From Carnegiea gigantea (Eukaryota; Streptophyta; Magnoliopsida; Caryophyllales; Cactaceae): a stretch of 64,000 nucleotides of DNA. The stretch covers positions 473,381 through 537,380 of the forward strand of contig JAKOGI010000525.1 in the NCBI GenBank assembly GCA_029747015.1, in the 5' to 3' direction. Positions 21,861 through 32,666 of the stretch are shown in pieces. The stretch's first letter is position 1; each line of letters begins with the position of its first letter. The notes under the pieces are model-generated. The model was not told where the DNA came from. It did not search any database and was given only the letters and a program-made list of their open reading frames with translations. The translations under genes were made by a program, and so were the position numbers.

Positions 21861-24800
21861 ATGTCTTCAACAAGCATGTCTTTGGAAGAAAGATTTGAGT
21901 CATTGATGAAGCAAAATGAGTTCTTGGCAAGTAAAATCCGAGAGGATTCACAAAGAAACCAAGAAGCTCAAGCACAGAATGAGTACCTAAGGAAGCAGTT
22001 GGGTTCGTTCATGAAGCAAAAGCAAAGAATGAATGAAGAAACTCTACAATCTGAACCCAAGGCATGTGAGCAAGTTCATAGTCATGATGTTGATTCGTCA
22101 AGTGAAGAAGAAATGCCTAGGATGGCTAGAAGAGAGCCACAAAATCAAACCAGTACCAACGACTTCAGAGTTAAAATTCTGGAATTTGAAGGTAAACTTG
22201 ATCCTGAAGAGTTTATTGATTGGTTGAATACAGTTGAAAGAGTCTTTGAATATAAGGATATTCCTGATGATAAGAAGGTTAAGTTGATAACCTTAAGACT
22301 CAAAAAGTATGCATCCTAATGGTGGACGAACTTGAATGCTAAAAGGCTTAGAGAAAGAAAAGCAAGAATCCATACTTGGGAAAAGATGAAAGCTAAGCTT
22401 AAAGCAAGGTTCCTTCCACCAACGTATGTCCAAAATTGCTTCTCCCAATTTCATAATCTCACTCAAGGTATTATGAATGTTGAAGAGTATACTCGTGAGT
22501 TTGAGAAGTTGATGATTAAATGTGACATACAAGAACCTGAAGAACAAACCATAGTTAGATACTTGGGAGGTCTTGATCCTAGGTATTCTAATGTGGTGGA
22601 GTTGCAAGCCTATGCTTTATTTGATGATGTTTGTGTATTAGCTCATAAGGTGGAGCAGCAAAAGAAGGCTAAACAGCCTCAAAAACCTACATACACAAAG
22701 CCTTTCATTCGGAACCAACCTTTTAACAAGGGGAGTTCCAACCCACCTACTAAATCACAAACTCCCTCTCCCTTTAAGCCACAAACTCCCTTTCCCTTTA
22801 ATCCACAAAGAACCACGGCTCCTCAAAAAGCTCCAGCAACCCCATTTCAGCCTAACCCAAACCCCATGAGCAATAGAAGATGTTTCAAGTGTCAAAGGCT
22901 TGGTCATATTGCCTCAGAATGTCCAAACAAAAAAGTTATCACTTTGGCTGAGTGGACTGCCGTGAAAGAGGATTTTGAAGAGGAAGAAAATGAGGTTGAA
23001 AGTGAGTCAGAAATTAAAGAAACTCAAGATGAGGTTATTGAGGAAGCAGATGAAGGTGAACTCTTAGTTTTGAGAAGAGTTTTAAGCAATCAGAAAGGAG
23101 CTAAGGATGAACAAAGAGAGAATATCTTTCACACTCGATGTACCACCCAAGGAAAGATATGTTCTTTGATCATTGATGGAGGAAGTTGCACTAATGTGGT
23201 TTCTTTAAGCATGATTGAGAAACTAGGGCTACAAACAATGACTCACCCACATCCATACAACATCCAGTGGCTAAATCAAAGAAAGGGTATTCAGGTGAAT
23301 TCTCGTTGTTTGATTTCCTTTTCCATTGGAAAGAACTATCAAGATGAGTTATGGTGTGATGTTATTTCTATGGATGCATGTCATGTGTTATTAGGATGAC
23401 CATGGTTGTATGATCGAAAGGTTATGCATAATGGTTATCTTAATACCTATTTGTTTTCCAAAGATGGCAAGAAGATTACCCTAACCCCATTATCCCCCTC
23501 CAAGCTCCACGAAATTCAACCACCAAAAAAGCCTAAGCATGTTGATTGTTTGCTATCCGTGAATGAATCCATTTTAAAGGCTTCTTAACATGAGTTTAAG
23601 GCCTTTAGAGAATGGATATTGAACGTCCAAAGTGACCCAGAAAATATGTTGCCTACTCACCCCATTGCAAAGACACTCCTTGAAAATTTCTGTCATGTGT
23701 TCCCCGATGAGATTCCCACGGGTTTACCCCCAAAAAGAGACATACAACACCACATTGATCTTATTCCTGGTTCCGTCCTACCTAACAAACCAGCATATAG
23801 GATGAACCCAAAGGATACTAATGAGATTCAAAGACAAGTTGCAGAGTTGCAGGAAAAAGGATTGAGTCGAGAGTCTTTGAGTCCCTGTGCCGTTCCAGCT
23901 CTTCTAGTACCAAAGAAAGATGGAGGAATGAGAATGTGTGTTGATAGCAGGGCCATTAACAAGATTACAATTAAGTACAGGTATCCCATACCAAGACTTG
24001 AAGATATGCTCGACGAGTTATATGGCTCCAAGGTGTTTTTAAAGATTGATCTTTGAAGTGGTTACTACCAAATCAGAATTAGAGAAGGTGATGAATGGAA
24101 GACAGCTTTCAAAATAAAAGGTGGACTCTATGAATGTTTGGTAATGCCTTTTGATCTTTCTAATGCACCTAGTACTTTCATGAGGTTAATGAACCAAGTG
24201 TTTAGACCTTATATTGGAAAGTTTGTGGTAGTATACTTTGATGACATTCTAGTTTATTCTAAGAATGAGCATGAGCATCAAGATCACCTAACTCAAGTTA
24301 TGCTTGTCTTAGAACGTGAGAAGTTATTTAGTAACCTTAAGAAGTGTGCTTTCTTCACTCCTGAAGTTACATTTCTTAGTTATATTGTGACTGAAGATGG
24401 TATAAAGGTAGATGAAAGTAAGGTAGAAGCAATTCGGTCTTGGACTATACCTAAGAGCATACATGATGTTAGAGCTTTTCATGGTTTAGCTTCATTCTAC
24501 AGGAGATTTATTCGCAGTTTCAGCACTATTATGGCTCCTATGACTGAAGTGATCAAAGGAACATCCTTTGTATGGACTGCCAAAGCTCAATCTACCTTTG
24601 AAGATATCAAATCAAAACTTACTCAAGCACCGGTACTTGCTTTACCATGCTTTGGTAAGATATTTGAAGTTGAATGTGATGCCTCTGATGTAGGTATTGG
24701 TGGAGTTCTTACACAGGAAGGTAAACCCCTTGCCTTCTTTAGCGAGAAGCTATGTGAATCTAGAAGAAAGTATTTCACCTATGGCAAAGAGTTTTATGCT

Positions 24801-26468
24801 ATTGTGAGATGTTTAGAGCATTGGAGTCATTATCTCATTCCTAGTGAGTTTATCTTGTATTCTGACCATGAAGCATTGAAGTACATACAAGGGCAGCATA
24901 AGTTAAGCTCCAGGCACGCCAAGTGGGTTGAATTTATGCAGTCATATCATTTCACCATCAAGCACAAGTCAGGTAAACTCAATCAAGGTGCAGATGCTCT
25001 ATCACGGAGGTATCTCTTGTTATTTCAATTAGATGCTTGCATACTTAGTTTTGAGCATCTAAAGATTCTATATGACAATGATGAAGACTTTGGGGCACTG
25101 TATACTGAATGTTCTAAACACCCCAAAGGAGATTTTCATGTTCAGGAGGGCTTTCTATTCAAGGGAGCTCGAGTATGTATTCCAAAGTGTAGCACAAGAG
25201 AGCTATTGATTAGAGAAGTTCATGGAGGATCATTAGCTGGGCATTATGGAGAAAACAAGACTGTTATCATGCTGAGAGAGCATTATTATTGGCCATCTAT
25301 GGAAAGAGACGTCCAAGATATACTTAAAAGGTGTGGAACTTGTCAAGTAGCAAAGAGTCATTCTCTACCCCACGGTTTGTATACTCCATTGCCAATCCCC
25401 ACTTCACCATGGGTTGATGTAAGTATGGACTTTATTCTTGGATTACCTAAAACACGAAGGAACAAAGACTCTATTTTTGTTATTGTTGATAAGTTTTCTA
25501 AGATGTCTCATTTCATTCCATGTAACAAAACAAATGATGCTACTCACATTGTTGAATTGTACTTTAGAGAGGTAGTGAGATTGCATGGTATTTCTCGGTC
25601 AATTGTTTCTGACAGGGATACCAAGTTTTTGAGTCATTTTTGGGTTACATTGTGGAAAAAAATGGATACCAAGCTGAAATATAGTACCACTTGTCACCCA
25701 CAGACTGACGGACAAACTGAGGTTACTAATCACACCTTAGGGACTCTCCTAAGAACTTTGATTAAACCTCATACCAAGGCTTGGGATTTGCTCTTACCCC
25801 ATGCAGAGTTTGCTTATAACAGGACGCCAGGCAGAGCTACTGGTCACTCTCCATTCAAGGTGGTCTATGGAATTGATCCCCTAGGTCCACTTGATCTCAT
25901 TTCACGATCTTTCGATCAGAAGCCACATCCAGATGCAGCAGCAAGGGTAGAATAAATCAAGAAGATCCATGAGTTGGTGAGGAGCAAGATTGAGAAGTCT
26001 AATGAAGCCTATCAAGCTCAAGCCAACAAGCATAGGAGAAAGATTGCCTTTTAACCAGGAGACCTCGTGTGGATTCATCTAAGGAATGAGAGATTCCCAT
26101 CCAAAAGAAAGAACAAGCTTATGCCATGAGCAGATGGTCCTTTTGAGGTACTCGAACGTCTTAATGATAATGCTTACAAGGTTGATTTGCCAGGTGATTA
26201 TGGAGTGTCAGCCACATTCAATGTAGCTGATTTGCAAGCTTACCATGAAGATGATTACCTTGCCGATTTGAGGATCAAATCTTCTCAACAAGGGGAGGAT
26301 GATGTAGTCCCCACCACCATTAGCAATGAAGAAGGTCCAACAAGTCAATCAAGGTCCAATACAAGCTCCAAGATACAAGCCATGGTCCAAATTGTCCAAA
26401 CATCCCAAGGAGGTGCACACGGGTTCAAGAACCAAACCTTACCCGGTTTTGTGCACTTGATTTCCTAA
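21861..26468 (+). pseudogene. gag-pol polyprotein of the CRM-like element
   Basis: One frame of 4.6 kb without any indel but with stop codons at 22317, 23397, 23586, 24054, 25953, 26052 and 26127. The start chosen is ATG 21861 (MSSTSMSLEERF), since no upstream ATG leads to conserved sequence. Order: coiled-coil-like N-terminus (MKQNEFLASKI), capsid region (RKARIHTWEKMKAKL, YTREFEKLM), zinc knuckle CX2CX4HX4C at 22881-22922, acidic linker, protease IDGGSCTNV (about 23170), RT with YFDD at 24234-24245, RNase H ending ADALSR (about 25000), HHCC and DDE integrase with [10 protein letters not shown], and a C-terminus that continues past the polypurine tract into the 3' LTR to TAA 26466. The stops at 23397 and 24054 are Arg codons in the left gypsy element, consistent with CGA to TGA change. 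Not functional. Confidence 0.92.
26290..26299 (+). promoter_or_regulatory. polypurine tract of the CRM-like element
   Basis: AAGGGGAGGA directly before the 3' LTR; it primes plus-strand DNA. It is also read as codons of the polyprotein. Confidence 0.88.
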
Positions 26469-27805
26469 GCTTTAAGGAGGCTTAAGTCCTTAATTTTTGC
26501 ATTTTGCTAAACCTTAAGATGTCCCCTTTCATGTCCCAATATTAGTTTACCACTATCCAAGTCATAGAAAGGAGGAACAAGGTATTTTGTCAAACCGGTC
26601 AGAATTGCACCCAATCTACATGGTTTTTTCTTTTAGCTTGAAAACCACACTTAAACTTTGTTTAACCTTAATTTCTTGGTTGGGAGGGTTTAAACACATC
26701 CTAAACTTTCTTCCCATGGGTTAAAACCAGAATCAAACTCGCTTTTGTCAAGGTTAAACCAAGCCCCAAAACCGGCCACAAAACTGTCCAAGAACCCGGT
26801 TCAGCAGTCCGGTTTTATTTTGCCTTCTCCGGTGGGTTTTCTTCACTTCAGCAGATATAGCACACCCCTCAAGGCTGGGCACACATCCCAAAGTCCCAAT
26901 GATGAGCTGCAACCTTGAGAAGAACAACCAATGGGAGAGAAGCTGCCATGGAAGATGTCCCCTCTTTGTAATTGGCTAGCCGTAAAGCATTGTTCCCTTT
27001 TCGGCGGTCCAATGGCAAGAGAGGAGGCTTATCATCATTTGTCTTGCTTTCCTTAATGTTAAAGGATGTAATAAAGCTAGCTAAATCTAGGTGACAACCG
27101 ATTTTGCTCTAACCGGGTATGTTTAGCTAATTAAGACTTTTCCCCCCTAGGAAGGAAAGGATTAGTAAGGTGCTTGCTTGCTTGTGTGCTTGCTTGACAT
27201 GCTTACTAAAGGAATGCACGGCCATGGCAAGGAAACCAGCTTTTGTTGAATGAAAATCAGTTTGAAAGCTTGAAAGCTTTCTCTCTCAAATTCTTGCTTG
27301 CTTATCCTTAATTAGGCCAATTAAGGTGGTGTTCAAGTCAAGTCTTAACCTTGATTAAGTGGTGATATCTGTATCTTAATCAAGATTAAGGGCCCTAAAC
27401 TCAAGATTGGTGGTGTTCCTGTATCCTTTCATTGAGTTTAGCCTATCCTATTCGTGCTTGCCTCAACCGGTTTAAGAGAGGATTAAGGTAAGATTATTAG
27501 CTTAAGTTTATAAGTTAATAATCTTTTACTTTGAAGCTCCCTCAAATCCCCTCACTCCCTCATCCTTCATACCCTTCCTTCCATCCCATTCCACGGTCTA
27601 AAGCATCCAAAAGGCCTAGCAAACACATCCATCACCAAGAACATACAACCGGGCTCAAGTGAGCTAATTTCAGTTTCCACAACCAGAAAAGTGGCACGGC
27701 CTACCCGTGCTCCTAAGCACGGCCGTGCCACCTTGACCCGACACACACCTTTGTGTTTTTGATGTGTGTTAGCTTGGGATCCTTCCTCCCTTAAGACATA
27801 CATCA
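26300..27805 (+). repeat. 3' LTR of the CRM-like element
   Basis: 1506 bp. Its first 169 bases are also coding (end of the integrase frame). See the 5' LTR for the differences. Confidence 0.95.
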
Positions 27806-27810
27806 ACTAG

Positions 27811-27932
27811 GGATTGCTTGATGTATAAATACTTGCACCATTATCATGCACAAGAGCAGAAAATCGAATACAAGCACACGGCACATTAAAGTCATAAATT
27901 TACCTCAAATTTCTCCACTTAAAATTTCTACA
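27811..27932 (+). repeat. copia 5' LTR, second part
   Basis: Continues the LTR after the gypsy insertion. It starts GGATTGCTTG, includes a TATAAATA box (27831-27838) that would be the LTR promoter, and ends TTTCTACA. It differs from the 3' LTR at about five positions. Confidence 0.93.
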
Positions 27933-27944
27933 TGGTATCAGAGT
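27933..27944 (+). promoter_or_regulatory. copia primer binding site
   Basis: TGGTATCAGAGT directly after the LTR, complementary to initiator Met-tRNA except at the last base. Confidence 0.9.
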
Positions 27945-27945
27945 C

Positions 27946-28974
27946 ATGACCGGGGGGAAGAAATTCGTCATTGACAGCCAATCACCCTACTATGTACACC
28001 CATCTGAAGGACCCAGAGTTGTTATAACTTCGGTCGTCTTCAGTGGGAAAAATTATGAACTATGGAATAAAGCTGTAAGAACGGCACTCAAATCCAAAAA
28101 TAAACTAGGGTTCATCGATGAAACCTTAGCCAAACCAACTCCACAAGAAGGAGAAGATCAGTCTGAATTAGTCGCTTGGGAGATGGCTAACTCCATGATT
28201 TATTCATGGATTGTTAACGTCATCGACCCAAAACTCAATGCTAGCATAGCTTACGCTGACACAGCCAAATCAATGTGGGAAGACCTAAGAAAATGTTATG
28301 CTATTGGTAATACTCCTAGAATTCATCAACTTAAAACCGCTCTTGCATCATGTAAGCAAGAAGGCTTAGAAGTTGTCGAATTTTATAACAAACTGATGGC
28401 TTTATGGAGTGAACTAGATAATTACACAAAAATTCCACATTGTACTTGTGGCAAGTGTGAGTGTAAAGTAGATGAGAGGATTGTTAAGATGGTGGATGAA
28501 GGCAAAACACATCAGTTTTTAATGGGACTCAATGCTGAGTCTTTTGGCAACATACGTAGCCAAATTCTTGCTAGAGAACCCTTGCCACCGTTAGACGAGA
28601 TTTCCAATATCATACAGCAGGAGGAAAACCACAAGCGATTGATGATGGAGGGAGACCACCGTACCGTGTCTCAGGTCGCCTTTGCGGTCAAAGAGAAGAC
28701 GTCGACTAAGAGGCCTGTGTGTGCTCACTGTGGAAAGCTCGGCCATGAGGAAGCCCATTGCTACGAGTTGGCGGGCTACCCATCAAATTGGGGAACCCGA
28801 GGACGCAACCGGGGAGCTCAAGGCGGACGTTCTGGGAACAGTCGAGGAAGAAGCTCAAGGCAGCAGGCAGCCCACACTGCTCTAGCTCAGACCGAGACAC
28901 TCTCAGGCAGCACCGAAACTGACCCAGCACCAGTGACCATCCTGGGTCTGATGAGCAGGTATAACGACTCCTAA
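27946..28974 (+). CDS. copia gag
   Basis: An intact 342-codon frame starting MTGGKKFVIDS 14 bases after the LTR. The N-terminal block GKNYELWNKAVRTALKSK and the YSWIVNVIDPKL / MWEDLRKCYA / RIHQLKTAL blocks are those of plant copia gag. A Cys-rich insertion (CTCGKCEC) lies near residue 168. The zinc knuckle CAHCGKLGHEEAHC is at about 28719-28760, followed by a Gly/Arg-rich stretch (GTRGRNRGAQGGRSG) that fits RNA binding. The frame ends at TAA before protease, which is in another frame, so gag and pol are no longer joined. Confidence 0.88.
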   Translation: MTGGKKFVIDSQSPYYVHPSEGPRVVITSVVFSGKNYELWNKAVRTALKSKNKLGFIDETLAKPTPQEGEDQSELVAWEMANSMIYSWIVNVIDPKLNASIAYADTAKSMWEDLRKCYAIGNTPRIHQLKTALASCKQEGLEVVEFYNKLMALWSELDNYTKIPHCTCGKCECKVDERIVKMVDEGKTHQFLMGLNAESFGNIRSQILAREPLPPLDEISNIIQQEENHKRLMMEGDHRTVSQVAFAVKEKTSTKRPVCAHCGKLGHEEAHCYELAGYPSNWGTRGRNRGAQGGRSGNSRGRSSRQQAAHTALAQTETLSGSTETDPAPVTILGLMSRYNDS

Positions 28975-28985
28975 GCCTACTCGAA

Positions 28986-29642
28986 GTGCCCAAGCAAGGT
29001 GGTGATCGACTCTCAGGTATGGTTACATGGATGTTCGATAGCGGCGCTTCGTGTCATATGACGGGTAACGCCAAGGAGTTGCACAATGTCAAGCAAATTA
29101 TGCCAGTTCCTATTGGACTGCCAAACGAAACCCATAACGTGGCCTCTCGTCAAGGGACCTTGAGTCTTGGGAATGAATTGCATTTAACTGATGTGTTATA
29201 TGCACCCACCTTAAAATGCAACTTGATATCTATTGCGCAATTATGCAAGGATATGCACTGTACTGTAACGTTTTCTGACGATGCTTGTATTTTGCAGGAC
29301 CATACTATGAGGACTCCGATTGGTGCGGGTGAACAACGTGGAGGAGTTTACTACTACAAACACGGGTCATTGGGAAAAATTCAAGCCAATGCTATTACTA
29401 TTGACAACCTGTGGCATAAGCACCTTGGGCACCCTTCAAATCAAGTTTTAGCCTTTTTACCAAAGAATTTAGGTATTTCTAGTCGAAACAATGGTGTATG
29501 TGAAATTTGTACCCGAGCAAAGCAAACTCGTGCAAAATTTGTTATTAGTCAAAATAAAGTCGAATGTGTTTTCGAGCTTATTCATTGTGATATCTGGGTC
29601 CATATAGAGAACCCTCATCCTGTGGTGCTCACTATTTTTTGA
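28986..29642 (+). pseudogene. copia protease and integrase N-terminus
   Basis: MFDSGASCHMTG at about 29030-29065 is the aspartic protease active site of copia elements. LYAPTLKCNLISIAQLCKD and HKHLGHPSNQ...CEIC (the HHCC zinc motif of integrase) follow. The frame ends at TGA 29640-29642. It is in frame 3, whereas gag is in frame 1. Confidence 0.87.
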
Positions 29643-30482
29643 CGATCATGGATGACGCTAGTCGGGCCACCTGGGTTTATCTTATGCATGAAAAAAGTGA
29701 AGCAAGTCAATTCATCCGAAGCTTCATTATCATGGCTTTCACCCAGTTTGGCAAAAAGGTTAAAGTGGTGCATAGCGACAACGGATCTGAGTTTATCTCT
29801 AATCCCATGCAAGTGTTCTACCGAGAGCATGGTATTTTCGTCAAAACAGTTGTGTCGACACACCTCAACAAAACGGTCGTGTCGAACGCAAGCATCGCTA
29901 TGTTCTAAATGTAGCGCGTGCTCTCCTATTTGAAGCTAACTTGCCTAAGAAATTTTGGGGTGAGAGTGTTCTAACGGCCTCTCATCTTATCAACCGGACT
30001 CCCAGCAAATTGTTATCCGGCAAGACTCTTTACGAAATTCTCTATAACAAGGCCGCCGTCTATGATCACCTACGGGTCTTCGGCACCCTATACTTTGCCA
30101 AAAATCACTTGTCATCCAAGGACAAGTTCACATCTCGAAGTCGAAAATGTTTGTCGTTAGATATCCTTTGGGTCAAAAGGGCTGGCGGCTCTACGACCTC
30201 GAGACACAAAATTTTTTTGTTAGTCGGAATGTAATTTTTCAAGAGATCATATTTCCATTTCGAGCACAAACCGATCATCATAGTGCCACCACCACGGATT
30301 CGGTGCCCAACTTTACAGCAGATCCACCACCTTTACAGCCTCCTTTGCTTGATGTTTCTGCTCACCAGCTTTCCGAGCCCAATAGTCCACTTGTTCACAA
30401 CCCATCTCAACTTGGGCCAGTTCCTTCTGGGACATATGTGAGCAACCCAGATCCGAGTCTCATCGCAGCCCACCAGGAATGA
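29639..30482 (+). pseudogene. copia integrase core, frameshifted
   Basis: The 29639-29908 piece has IMDDASRATWVY, KVVHSDNGSEF and the start of the third catalytic block. 29941-30234 in another frame has FWGESVLTASHLINRTP and VFGTLYFAKN. 30147-30482 in a third frame carries the end of integrase and a Ser/Pro/His-rich linker. Three frames across 850 bases mean several indels. 30480-30800 is linker with stops. Confidence 0.83.
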
Positions 30483-30809
30483 CCAGCCCCTGATGTTCTG
30501 ATTCAGGGGGAGTCTTCCACGGCCCACAGCGAGCAGGCCCGAGGTGAGTGGTCCGCGGTCCAGTCCAGAGACGCATTGAGCCAGGGGGAGACAGGTCAGG
30601 CCGAGGTTATCTTGACTCCAGGCACACGTTCAGGTCAGCAAACAGCTTCAGGCCAGACTACATAACACACGACCCAACATGAGCAGGCCCAACAAACAAG
30701 TCCAGCAGTGTTCCGACCTGTTCGGCCCAGTAGAAGGCCAGCGCAGTTTGATGATTATTTGTGCTATAGCGCATGACCCAATGACCCTGTTCACTCCTCC
30801 GTTGTTCCA

Positions 30810-32431
30810 TTGCTCCAACCAAGGTCCTCAGGTATGCGATATCCTATAGCAAAATATGTATCATCTGAAAAATTTACTCCTTCACATCAAATATTTTTGG
30901 CTGCTATAACAAAAATTGTGGAGCCTAAGTATTTTCAGGAAGCAGTTAAGGATCCACTCTGGCAAAAAGCCATGACAGAAGAGATAAATGCCTTAGAACG
31001 GAATCAGACATGGACTGTTCAAGATCTCCCATCTAGGAAGAAGCCCATATGTTGTAAATGAGTATACCGTGTCAAATATAATTCTGACGACAGTATCCAA
31101 CGCTATAAAGCTCGGTTAGTCATCCGAGGAGATCATCAAGTGGAAGGTTTCGACTATAACGAAACCTTTGCACCTGTCGCCAAAGTGATGACTGTATGAT
31201 GTTTCTTAGCAGTCACTGTTGCCAAGGGATGGGCATTGCATCAGATGGATGTAAACCACGCTTTCCTGCATGGGGACTTGGAGGAAGAGGTATTTATGCA
31301 AATGCCTCCTGGTTTTTCTTCATCAGACCCGCACAAAGTGTGTTGTCTTCAAAAATCATTATATGGGCTTCGTCAGGGCCCTAGACAATGGTTTGTAAAA
31401 TTATCTACTAAGTTATATGAGTACGGTTTTATTCGTTCTTATGCCGATTACTCCTTATTTGTCTATCGCAAGAATAATATATTCATGGCATTGTTGGTGT
31501 ATGTGGATGATATCATTCTGGCCAGTAATGATACACAAGCATCTACAGCATTCAAGGCCTATCTTCATGCTTGTTTTAGTATCAAGGACCTCGGGCAGCT
31601 AAAATACTTCCTTGGTATTAAAGTCGCTAGAGGACCCGAAGGTATGTTTCTATGTCAGCGGAAGTGCGCATTAGACATTATAGACGAGTGTGGACTACTG
31701 GGGGCTAAGCACATTGAATTTCCCATCGAAGAAAATCACAAGCTGGCCACAACGACTAGGCGCCTATTGAATGATGCTACCAAATTTCGCAGGTTAGTGG
31801 GATGCCTCATATACCTGACCATCACAAGACCAGAACTCACCTATGTGGTTCACATACTGTCTCAGTTTATGCAAGCTCCTAACAAGGAACATTTGGAGGT
31901 AGCATGCAGAGTCCTACGGTATCTAAAAGGCAGTGCAGGGGAAGGTATATTTCTTCCTAGCAACAACAATCTTCAACTCTATGGTTTTTGTGACTCTGAC
32001 TGGGGTGCTTGTCCACTCTCTCGGAAGTCCCTGACAGGTTATTTCATGAGCTTAGGAGGGGCTCCTCTTTCCTGGAAGACTAAAAAACAAGCCATTGTCT
32101 CTCGATCCACAGCTGAAGCAGAATACAGGGCTATGGCTGCTGCTACCAGTGAATTAGTGTGGTTGAGAAGTCTACTTGCCCTCTGGGTGTTTTTCATCAC
32201 TAACCCATGAAATTGTTTTGTGATAGTCAGGCAGCATTACATATTGCACAAAACCCGGTCTTTCATGAACGAACCAAGTATATTGAACTCGATTGTCATT
32301 TCGTTCGAGAGAAATTTGTTGCTGGACTTCTTACATTACATCATGTGACATCTTCCCACCAACCTGCAGATATCTTCACCAAAGCACTAGGAAAGAAGCA
32401 GTTTCAGTATCTTAAGAGCAAGTTGGCATGA
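30810..32431 (+). pseudogene. copia reverse transcriptase and RNase H
   Basis: 30810-31061 holds the RT entry block (KDPLWQKAMTEEINALERN); a stop follows near 31060. 31236-32210 carries QMDVNHAFLHGDLEEEVFM, YGLRQGPRQW and the YVDD catalytic box at 31499-31510, then RNase H (YGFCDSDWGACP, SRSTAEAEYRAM). 32207-32431 in another frame carries the RNase H end ([20 protein letters not shown]). The frame break lies at about 32200. Confidence 0.9.
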
Positions 32432-32451
32432 TAAATATACGTGCTCCAACT

Positions 32452-32461
32452 TAAGGGGGAG
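32452..32461 (+). promoter_or_regulatory. copia polypurine tract
   Basis: AAGGGGGAG-type purine run immediately before the TG of the 3' LTR. Confidence 0.85.
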
Positions 32462-32666
32462 TGTTGGAAGCGAAATTCTTTCCAAATAGAATTGTAGTTC
32501 CTGTAAACTTCTTTTCCTAGGAATTTTATGTTAACTAGGACTAGGGATTGCTTGATGTATAAATACTTGCACCATTATCATGCACAAGAGCAGAAAATCG
32601 AATACAAGCACACGGCACATTAAAGCTGTGAATTTGCCTCAAATTTCTCCACTTAAAATTTCTACA
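32462..32666 (+). repeat. copia 3' LTR
   Basis: 205 bp, TGTTGGAAGC to TTTCTACA, uninterrupted. It shows the empty site (GGACTAGGGATTG) for the gypsy insertion in the 5' LTR. Confidence 0.95.

Larger units (their letters stand above)
20194..27805 (+). mobile_element. CRM-like Ty3/gypsy retrotransposon, complete
   Basis: Bounded by TGATGTAG and ACATACATCA, with target duplication ACTAG at 20189-20193 and 27806-27810. LTRs are 1556 and 1506 bp. The copia 3' LTR shows the same site uninterrupted, so the insertion point is certain. The element has one gag-pol frame running from 21861 into the 3' LTR. Protease with IDGGSCTNV, the integrase core, the lack of a standard chromodomain, and pol overlapping the 3' LTR are features I associate with the plant CRM clade. 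The clade call is tentative without a tree. Confidence 0.93.
20109..32666 (+). mobile_element. Ty1/copia LTR retrotransposon, split by a gypsy element
   Basis: The LTRs are about 205 bp with TG..CA ends. The target duplication is ATTAT at 20104-20108 and 32667-32671. Order is 5' LTR, Met-tRNA primer site, gag, protease, integrase, RT-RNase H, polypurine tract, 3' LTR, the copia order. The 5' LTR is interrupted by the gypsy element at 20194-27805. By eye the two LTRs differ at about 13 positions of 205 plus two 1-base indels, more than the gypsy LTR pair inside it, which agrees with the nesting. Without the insert it is about 4.9 kb. The coding pieces lie in different frames, so it is not autonomous. 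Confidence 0.95.
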
